Assembly: GCA_035762175.1 (NCBI GenBank)
Contig: DASTPP010000441.1
Span: 1 to 12,052 of the forward strand
Reading direction: 5' to 3'
DNA length: 12,052 nucleotides
Origin: DASTPP01 sp035762175
GTDB taxonomy: Bacteria > Myxococcota_A > Polyangia > Polyangiales > Polyangiaceae
Of the stretch, positions 7,301 through 12,052 are shown piece by piece. The number at the start of each line of letters is the position of its first letter. Within the stretch, counting starts at the first letter, position 1. Position numbers and translations under genes: made by a program. The notes below the pieces were generated by a model. That model was not told the DNA's origin and did no database searches. It worked only from the letters and a program-made list of their open reading frames with translations.

Positions 7301-8719
7301 GTCGAAGTCGGGCGCGAGCTGGCGCAGCGGCGGCGCGTCGTGGCTTCGCAGGTGGCGCCAGAGCGCGTCGGCGGGCACCGCCTCGAAGGGGCAGACGCCC
7401 GAGGCGAGGTAGAAGAGCAGCGTGCCGGCGGCGTACACGTCCGTGCGCGTGGTCGGCGCCTCGCGCCGCCACAGCTCGGGCGCCATGAAGTGCGGCGTGC
7501 CCCAGACGACCGCGCCGGTGCCGCTCGCCGGCCCGCCCGACAGGGGCCCCGGGTCGGCGTGCCCGGGCGCCAGCCGCGCCAGGCCGAAGTCGACGAGCTT
7601 GGTGCCCTCGTCGGTCAAGATGGCGTTCTGCGGCTTGATGTCGCAGTGCAAGAGCCCCCGCCGGTGCGCCGCCCCGAGCCCGCGCGCGAGGTCGATGCCG
7701 ATGGCGAGCACCCGCGGCCAGGGCAAGGGCACCGGCAGCCGGTCGAGCGGCTCGCCCCGCGCGAACTCGGTCACCAGGTAGGGCCGCCCCTCGAGCTCGC
7801 CGACGCGGTAGATGCCGATGACGTTCGGGTGGTGAATGCGCGCGACCGCCCGCGCCTCATTCAAGAACCACTCGCGCGCGGCCTCGTCTTCGACCGGGGC
7901 GCGGACGAACTTGATGGCGACGTGGCGCGCGAGCAGCTTGTCCTCGGCGAGGTAGACCGCGCCCATCGCCCCCCGGCCCAGCGAGCTGCGCACGACGTAG
8001 TCGTCGAACTCGGCCGGCGGGCCCCAGGCCGCCTCGCCCGGGCCGGCCTCGGCGAGCTCCGCGTCGCGTTCGACGCGCGTCGGGTGCCGCTCGCTCGCCG
8101 TCGGCGACCGCACCGAGTGCGCGCCGCTGACGCCCGGAGGCTCGCTCAGGGGCGGCCGCTCGCTCGCGGCGGCGCCCCGGCGGGCGGGGTGCGAGCTGCC
8201 CACACTCGGCACCCCGCTCACGGGCGGGGGCGGATAGCTAATCGGCGGGCGCGGATAGCTGACCGGCGCGGGCGGGTTGCTCACGCCCGGCGAAGAGCGC
8301 GTCGGGGGGGCGTCGCCGAGGCCGCGAGCCGAGCGCGGGGCGCGCCGGGGGGGCTCATGGGTGCCGCGGCCAGAGCCGGGGGGCGGCTCGCTCGCCCCGT
8401 AGCCCGAACGGGGCAGCGCCCCACTAGCATCACGCCCCGAGCGAGGAGCCTCACTTACGCCACGCCCCGAACGTGGGGGGGGTTCGCTGAAGCCCTGACC
8501 GGATTGGGGGGGCGGCTCGCTCCGGGCGGGGCCCGAACGGGGAGCGGGTTCGTTGGCACCTCGGCCCGCGTGCGCGGCCGCCTCATGCGCGCCCGGCAGC
8601 CCCAGCGCCGGCGGCTGGCCCGCCCCCTGCGTCGCCCGCGCGGCCTGCGGCTCGCCCACGCCGACGCCGCGGTGCGGCGAACGCGGAGGGCGCACTCTGG
8701 ATTCAGGGGGCGGGGACAT
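4334..8719 (-). CDS. Ser/Thr kinase - STAND NTPase - TM - PEGA-like - SUMF1/FGE-like fusion protein
   Basis: 1461 residues. (a) 1-235: disordered Pro/Ser/Arg/Gly tail with degenerate xEPPPRSGRG repeats. (b) Kinase, about 240-505: glycine loop GRGAMGAV (248-255), K270 in VAIK, E288, HCDIKPQN (358-365, catalytic D360), DFG (377-379), APE (413-415), D427. HCD replaces HRD. (c) About 518-940: NPYRGLRPF then FFGRD, Walker A GDSGVGKSS (558-566), Walker B LLLFLDQAEE (642-651), GLPLLQFALAELWE (752-765), as in novel STAND (nSTAND1-type) NTPases. (d) TM about 948-968. (e) Ala/Glu/Arg coiled coil, about 970-1050. (f) PEGA-like beta region, about 1105-1182. (g) SUMF1/FGE-sulfatase-like domain, 1189-1453 (TDYEWERAARG, DMTGNAFEWT, RGGSY); the FGE catalytic cysteines are absent, so it is probably a binding module. 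The topology implied is kinase and STAND inside and the C-terminal domains in the periplasm. ATG 8719 is the first possible start; an in-frame TGA lies two codons upstream. Substrates are unknown; signalling or defence are both possible. Confidence 0.93.
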   Translation of the reverse strand: MSPPPESRVRPPRSPHRGVGVGEPQAARATQGAGQPPALGLPGAHEAAAHAGRGANEPAPRSGPARSEPPPQSGQGFSEPPPRSGRGVSEAPRSGRDASGALPRSGYGASEPPPGSGRGTHEPPRRAPRSARGLGDAPPTRSSPGVSNPPAPVSYPRPPISYPPPPVSGVPSVGSSHPARRGAAASERPPLSEPPGVSGAHSVRSPTASERHPTRVERDAELAEAGPGEAAWGPPAEFDDYVVRSSLGRGAMGAVYLAEDKLLARHVAIKFVRAPVEDEAAREWFLNEARAVARIHHPNVIGIYRVGELEGRPYLVTEFARGEPLDRLPVPLPWPRVLAIGIDLARGLGAAHRRGLLHCDIKPQNAILTDEGTKLVDFGLARLAPGHADPGPLSGGPASGTGAVVWGTPHFMAPELWRREAPTTRTDVYAAGTLLFYLASGVCPFEAVPADALWRHLRSHDAPPLRQLAPDFDGRLAAIIDRCLRRDPLERFASGDELREALEQLARHAASGPPPAGNPYRGLRPFDAEHRALFFGRDAEVGVALDRLRAEPWLVVTGDSGVGKSSVCRAGVLPAVAQGALGGGRAWSVLTFAPGKRPYWALVNALSSLLGESAEALARAAWGNPAVLGDAVGRRLGNAAGLLLFLDQAEELVTVSEPHERDAAEAALAVLAAGRPGVRVLTALRVDFLTRFAALPTLGDGLSRAIYFLRPLPPDRMREVIVGPAEASGLHFEPPSMVDDLVAASAQAGAGGLPLLQFALAELWEARDGRAGVIRRSALEAMGGVGGALAKHADALVLALPPAQRAEARRVLTRLVTLDDTRVRRTGAELGEAQPATRAALDALVRGRLLVALEDGGGRAFDLAHEVLVREWGTLRHWLAEDVERRAVHERLAVAAAEWRRTRQSREALWGARQLKEAAALRAAELGPHEAEFLRASGRAVRRGHWLRGGLALGLPLALAAAYGGALVKARREAGGRIDALVAEARGYLAEARAARAEAEALRAQAFGRFDAREREAGEAAWATALERGEAADLAFTRASRALEAAFAQDSKRADVGALLGQTLYDRAVAAEAEGRSAQEAELTERFALYDPTGELARRWNTPASLALTTSPPDARVLLERSPWRAKGAPQPPRDLGPAPVRALALERGSYLLTLSAPGRATLRYPFLAGRGEALELAVDLPPAAAVPEGYAYVPPGRFLFGSAGDEQTRRGFFDAVPLHPVRTEGYLVARREITYGDWLPFLESLPPAERARRTPNAEAKVGLNGALRLEERGGAYHLVVQPAKRRYDVRAGEPFVYQDRPEQAPQDWLKFPVTGVSADDVLAYADWLDRSGKLRGARLCTDYEWERAARGADGREFPHGDKLAPDDANFDETYKRKEMGPDEVGRRPASQSPFGLDDMTGNAFEWTRSSFDDQFVARGGSYAHERKVVQLVNRTGVPSTLRDATLGARICAPLQTPKAP
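8336..8557 (-). repeat. Degenerate ~30-bp repeats encoding SEPPPRSGRG-like units
   Basis: Residues about 55-128 of the kinase fusion read NEPAPRSGP, SEPPPQSGQGF, SEPPPRSGRGV, SEAPRSGRDA, an ALPRSGYGA unit, SEPPPGSGRGT and HEPPRRAPRSARG. This suggests old internal duplication of a 9-11 residue unit rich in Arg, Ser and Pro, making a flexible, possibly phosphorylated tail. Confidence 0.7.
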
Positions 8720-8729
8720 TGGTCAATCG

Positions 8730-8771
8730 GGGGGCCCCCAAACACCACCGTCGCGCGGTGAGCTTTCGCTC
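8730..8771 (-). promoter_or_regulatory. Structured 5' leader of the kinase mRNA
   Basis: Between the predicted start of transcription and the ATG, the minus strand has GAGC-GAAA-GCTC (8760-8771, a GNRA tetraloop), then CACCG-CGCGA-CGGTG (8746-8760), then the palindrome GGGGGCCCCC (8730-8739). No Shine-Dalgarno is visible. The stems are short, so regulation by structure is a guess. Confidence 0.35.
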
Positions 8772-8779
8772 GCAAGTCG

Positions 8780-8808
8780 CTTATGCAAGCGGCCCACTTC
8801 TCTGTCAA
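8780..8808 (-). promoter_or_regulatory. Sigma70-type promoter of the kinase gene
   Basis: Minus strand: TTGACA (8803-8808, perfect -35), spacer of exactly 17 bp, CATAAG (8780-8785, four of six to TATAAT). Transcription would start near 8773, giving a leader of about 54 nt. In so GC-rich a spacer a chance match of this quality is unlikely. Confidence 0.6.
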
Positions 8809-9208
8809 GAATGCTCGCCGGCCGCCGGCCCCTCCTTTGGTAACGGGCCGGCCCCGATTTCGCCCGAACGAGCCCCCCGCCGCCGAGCGCGGGTCGGGGC
8901 CCGCCGACGCGCCGCGCCGGGCCGGGGCGGGCGGAGGGCGCCCGCTCGCTCGACGACCGCGCTTTGCAAATAGGGAAGGGTCCGGGCAAGACGGGAGCGC
9001 CCGCGGGCCGGGCGCCCCGAGCGGCGCTCGCCCGGGCCGAGCCCGGCCCGCGCGCCCCCGGGCGACGACGCCGCGGGTCCCGCGCTTCGCCTCGTCCGAG
9101 CGGCCGGGCTCGCCCGGGCGAGCGGCTGGGCCCGCCCCCCTTGCCGGCGAAGAACGGACGAGCTCGGGGCCCGGCCGGCCGGGGGCGCGGGGAGGGGCCC
9201 CCAGCCCG
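8809..9208. other. GC-rich divergent spacer between kinase and YvcK genes, with two related palindromes
   Basis: There is no credible gene in this stretch. It contains GCTCGCCCGGGCGAGC (9108-9123, perfect 16-bp palindrome), a near copy GCTCGCCCGGGCCGAGC (9026-9042, one extra C), and an isolated AT patch TTTGCAAA (8963-8970). The frames that read through it are Arg/Gly/Pro-rich and look like composition artefacts. Confidence 0.6.
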
Positions 9209-9237
9209 TATCTTCTGGCCCGCCGCTCCGCTATCTT
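9209..9237 (+). promoter_or_regulatory. Possible promoter of the YvcK gene: two TATCTT hexamers 17 bp apart
   Basis: TATCTT at 9209-9214 and again at 9232-9237, separated by exactly 17 bp. The second fits a -10 box (TAnnnT) with transcription starting some 10 nt before ATG 9254. The first sits at the -35 distance but does not match TTGACA; it may be a second -10 or part of a protein site. Confidence 0.35.
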
Positions 9238-9253
9238 CGTGCCTCGGCCCACG

Positions 9254-10222
9254 ATGCCCCCCCCGCACATCGTCACGCTCGGCGGCGGCACCGGGCAATA
9301 CACGCTGCTGACCGGGCTGCGCACGCTGCCCGTGACGCTGACGGCCGTCGTCACCATGATGGACTCGGGCGGCAGCTCCGGGCGCCTCTGCGACGAGTAC
9401 GGGCTCTTGCCCCCGGGCGACTTCACCCGCTGCCTCGTCGCGCTCTCGTCGCACCCGGCGGCGATGAAAGAGCTGCTCGGCCACCGCTTCGCGAGCGGCA
9501 GCCTGAAGGGCCACACGATCCGGAACCTCATCTTCACCGCCGTGCAGGAGATCACCGGCGACTCGGCGCGCACGGTCGAGCGGCTGCACGAGCTCTTCGC
9601 CGTCGCGCACCGGGTGCTGCCGGTCACGCTCGACGCGGTCGAGCTCGTCGTGCACCTCGAGAACGATCGGGTCATCCGCGGCGAGGCGTCGATCGACACG
9701 CTGGGCGAGCAGCTCGACGCGCCGGTGCTGAGCGTCTACCTCGACCCGGCGGCGACGGGCTACCGCGGCGCGCTCGACGCCCTCGAGTCGGCCGACCTCG
9801 TGGTGATCGGCCCGGGCGATCTGTACACCAGCCTGGTGCCCAACCTGCTGGTGCACGGCGTGCGCGAGGCGCTCGCGCGCAGCCGCGCGCGGGTCGTGTA
9901 CGTCTGCAACCTGATGACCAAGCCGAACGAGACGCCGCAGTACACCGTCGAAGACTTCGTCGGCACGGTGGCCATGTACCTGGGCGAGGCGAGGCTCGAC
10001 GCGGTGCTGTACAACACCTCCTGGCCGGCCGAGCTCTCGCCCGAATACGCGGCGGCCGGGTCCGAGCCCGTGCGCACCGACCCGTCGAAGGCGCTGCGCC
10101 CGGGGCTGCTCGTGCCGGGCGACTTTCTCGGCGCCGGCGGCCAGGGCAGGCTGGTGCGCCACGACGCGACGAAGCTCGCCCGGGCGATCGACGGGCTCGG
10201 CCGCGGCTGGGGGCTCTGGTAG
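9254..10222 (+). CDS. yvcK: YvcK/CofD-family (UPF0052) nucleotide-sugar-binding protein
   Basis: 322 residues, close to the 317 or so of Bacillus YvcK. Family landmarks in order: the GGGTG nucleotide loop (10-14), MMDSGGSSGRL (35-45, with D37), PPGDFTRCLVAL (53-64), LKGHTIRNLI (84-93), RGEASI (142-147), IGPGDLYTSLVPNLLVHGV (185-203), VYVCNLMTKPNETPQYT (215-231). YvcK binds UDP-sugars such as UDP-GlcNAc and is needed for growth on gluconeogenic carbon sources and for normal cell-wall synthesis. CofD relatives transfer 2-phospholactate to the F420 precursor, but no F420 gene is near. Its usual 'DDGG' is DSGG here. ATG 9254 was chosen because the GGGTG loop follows within ten residues as in the family; the frame extends to 8783 with Arg/Pro-rich low-complexity sequence. 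No Shine-Dalgarno. Divergent from the kinase gene. The Firmicutes homologue is phosphorylated by PASTA kinases. Confidence 0.9.
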   Translation: MPPPHIVTLGGGTGQYTLLTGLRTLPVTLTAVVTMMDSGGSSGRLCDEYGLLPPGDFTRCLVALSSHPAAMKELLGHRFASGSLKGHTIRNLIFTAVQEITGDSARTVERLHELFAVAHRVLPVTLDAVELVVHLENDRVIRGEASIDTLGEQLDAPVLSVYLDPAATGYRGALDALESADLVVIGPGDLYTSLVPNLLVHGVREALARSRARVVYVCNLMTKPNETPQYTVEDFVGTVAMYLGEARLDAVLYNTSWPAELSPEYAAAGSEPVRTDPSKALRPGLLVPGDFLGAGGQGRLVRHDATKLARAIDGLGRGWGLW

Positions 10223-10224
10223 CC

Positions 10225-10249
10225 GGCCCCGCCGGCGCGCGGCGGGGCC
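10225..10249 (+). terminator. GC-only hairpin two bases after the YvcK stop
   Basis: GGCCCCGCCG, loop GCGCG, CGGCGGGGCC: a perfect 10-bp stem immediately after TAG 10220-10222. No U-tract follows (CGACTTCGCC), as for the U-less terminators reported in high-GC bacteria. Confidence 0.55.
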
Positions 10250-10266
10250 CGACTTCGCCGGCCGCG

Positions 10267-10335
10267 CGGCGGGCAGGCGGCCGGCGGGGCCCATCGCACG
10301 GACGGCGGGCGGCCGGCGGGACCCGTCGCATTGAC
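10267..10335. repeat. Imperfect tandem duplication of about 33-36 bp in the YvcK-10368 spacer
   Basis: CGGCGGGC(AGG)CGGCCGGCGGGGCCCATCGCA...GAC and CGGCGGGCGGCCGGCGGGACCCGTCGCATTGAC. Copy 2 ends in the TTGAC that forms the putative -35 of the next gene; copy 1 has CGGAC at that place. Confidence 0.75.
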
Positions 10336-10360
10336 TATGCACGCGCGCGGGTGATTGAAT
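10331..10360 (+). promoter_or_regulatory. Putative promoter giving a leaderless mRNA for the 10368 gene
   Basis: TTGACT (10331-10336), spacer 18 bp, TTGAAT (10355-10360, four of six). Transcription would begin at about 10367-10368, exactly at the GTG start. The -35 lies at the end of a duplicated unit. Confidence 0.4.
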
Positions 10361-10367
10361 CGCGGGG

Positions 10368-10889
10368 GTGGGGGCGTCCGCTCGTTTGCACGACGATCCG
10401 AGCCTGGTCGCGCTCGTCGACGGCAACGTCTTCATCAGCGTCTGGCGCGGTCCCGTCGACAGCGGGCACCTCGGGGCGCTGCGGGGCGCGTACGCGGAGG
10501 CCGTCGGGCGCAACGCCCCCGGGGGCCTCGGCATCGTCACGCTCGTCACGCGCTCGGCGCTCGGCGCGCGCCTCGAGGGCGAGCTGCGCCGCGAGGCGGC
10601 CGCCACGCACGCGTCGCTGCGCGAGCACACGCTCGCGATGGGCCTCGCCGTCGAGGGCGAGGGCTTTCAGGCGGCCGCCGCGCGCAGCATCATCACGGGC
10701 GTGCAGCTCGTCGCCCGCGGCCCGCGCGCCCGGGTCTTCGACGCGCTCGGCCCCTGCTGCGACTGGGTCGTCGCCGAGCTCGCCGCCCGGGGCGCGCTGC
10801 GGCCGGGAGGGCTGAGCGACGAAGCCTTCGCCCGCCGCCTCGAGCACCACGCGCGGCAGGCCGGCACCCAGCCCTTAAGCCCCGCCTGA
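10368..10889 (+). CDS. Small uncharacterised myxobacterial protein, single alpha/beta domain
   Basis: 173 residues, no signal peptide or membrane helix. The N-terminal half reads as strands and helices (LVALVDGNVFISVWRGPVDSGHL, then GLGIVTLVTRSA), followed by a helix, MGLAVEGEGFQAAAARSIITGVQLVARG (91-118) and a last amphipathic helix around CCDWVVAEL (130-138). The pattern looks like a family of small proteins repeated many times in Polyangiales genomes, with a faint likeness to SpoIIAA/STAS-type folds; this is from memory and weak. No catalytic motif is apparent. GTG 10368 opens the frame; no Shine-Dalgarno, consistent with a leaderless transcript. It is downstream of the YvcK gene by 145 bp with a hairpin and a promoter candidate between, so probably not one operon. 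The last nine residues (AGTQPLSPA) are encoded by the first unit of a tandem repeat that continues beyond the stop. Confidence 0.72.
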   Translation: MGASARLHDDPSLVALVDGNVFISVWRGPVDSGHLGALRGAYAEAVGRNAPGGLGIVTLVTRSALGARLEGELRREAAATHASLREHTLAMGLAVEGEGFQAAAARSIITGVQLVARGPRARVFDALGPCCDWVVAELAARGALRPGGLSDEAFARRLEHHARQAGTQPLSPA

Positions 10890-10964
10890 AGCGGTAGGCC
10901 GGCACCCAGCCCTTAAGCCCCGCCTGAAGTAGGCCGGCACTCAGGCCTTAAGCTCCGCCTGAAT
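10858..10964 (+). repeat. Three tandem units spanning the stop of the 10368 gene
   Basis: AGGCCGGCACCCAGCCCTTAAG starts at 10858 and 10896 (identical through GCCTGAAG), and AGGCCGGCACTCAGGCCTTAAG at 10931 (diverged). Periods are 38 and 35 bp. Each unit holds the palindrome CTTAAG between short complementary arms (AGGC/GCCT), and each ends in GCCTGAA. In unit 1 this TGA is the stop codon of the gene. Confidence 0.9.
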
Positions 10965-11055
10965 CGCCCGCGGCGCCCTGCGGTGCGGCGTCCCGGAGGC
11001 GGGCACCGGCGGGGTGGAGGCGCGGGGCGCTCGCGCCGGCCGGCCCGCGTCAGCG

Positions 11056-12052
<997 letters not shown>

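Noticed and set aside
4295..8761. Plus-strand open frame of about 1488 codons antisense to the kinase fusion
   Set aside because: It is the antisense shadow of a GC-rich gene: Gly/Ala/Glu/Arg-rich with no domain, while the minus strand shows kinase, Walker and FGE-like motifs in order.
8723..10630. Minus-strand open frame of about 635 codons over the YvcK gene
   Set aside because: Composition is Arg/Ala/Pro with no motif, and it lies across a gene with clear YvcK motifs and across the divergent promoter region.

Overview
The window is extremely GC-rich, with G/C in almost every third codon position. It carries several marks of Myxococcota, probably a Polyangiales relative such as Polyangium or Sorangium. 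These are a very large fused Ser/Thr kinase, an ADYC-domain lipoprotein, a secreted protein with a MYXO-CTERM-like tail, and an Rpn-like nuclease protein with (EGKA)n repeats. The taxonomic call is an inference from family content, not from a marker gene.

Layout, left to right. (1) The last 33 codons of an unidentified protein (1-102, +). (2) An Rpn/PD-(D/E)XK-like protein (340-1275, +). (3) Convergent to it, a secreted Ca-loop protein with a degenerate CxxCH site and a degenerate MYXO-CTERM tail (1414-2034, -). (4) Divergent from that, a membrane-anchored protein made of three PASTA domains and no kinase (2175-2900, +). (5) An ADYC lipoprotein with six NGVVL repeats (3055-3975, -), preceded by an unusually AT-rich control region with dyads. 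(6) A 1461-residue kinase-STAND-transmembrane-PEGA-like-SUMF1/FGE-like fusion (4334-8719, -) with the best sigma70-type promoter in the window. (7) Divergent from it, a YvcK/CofD-family protein (9254-10222, +). (8) A small uncharacterised protein (10368-10889, +). (9) The C-terminal part of a tail-anchored, Glu/Arg/Lys/Ala-repeat helical protein whose start lies beyond the right edge (11056-12052, -).

Most genes look like independent transcription units: divergent or convergent pairs, or separated by more than 100 bp. Two themes may join them. First, a Ser/Thr kinase without PASTA domains, a membrane PASTA protein without a kinase, and a YvcK homologue lie within about 8 kb. In Firmicutes these functions meet in the PrkC/PrkA-YvcK cell-envelope signalling axis, so a split version is a testable guess. 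Second, nearly every 3' flank carries a short, locally unique tandem duplication, and three of these duplications include the stop codon of the neighbouring gene. No mobile element, CRISPR array, tRNA or rRNA was seen.
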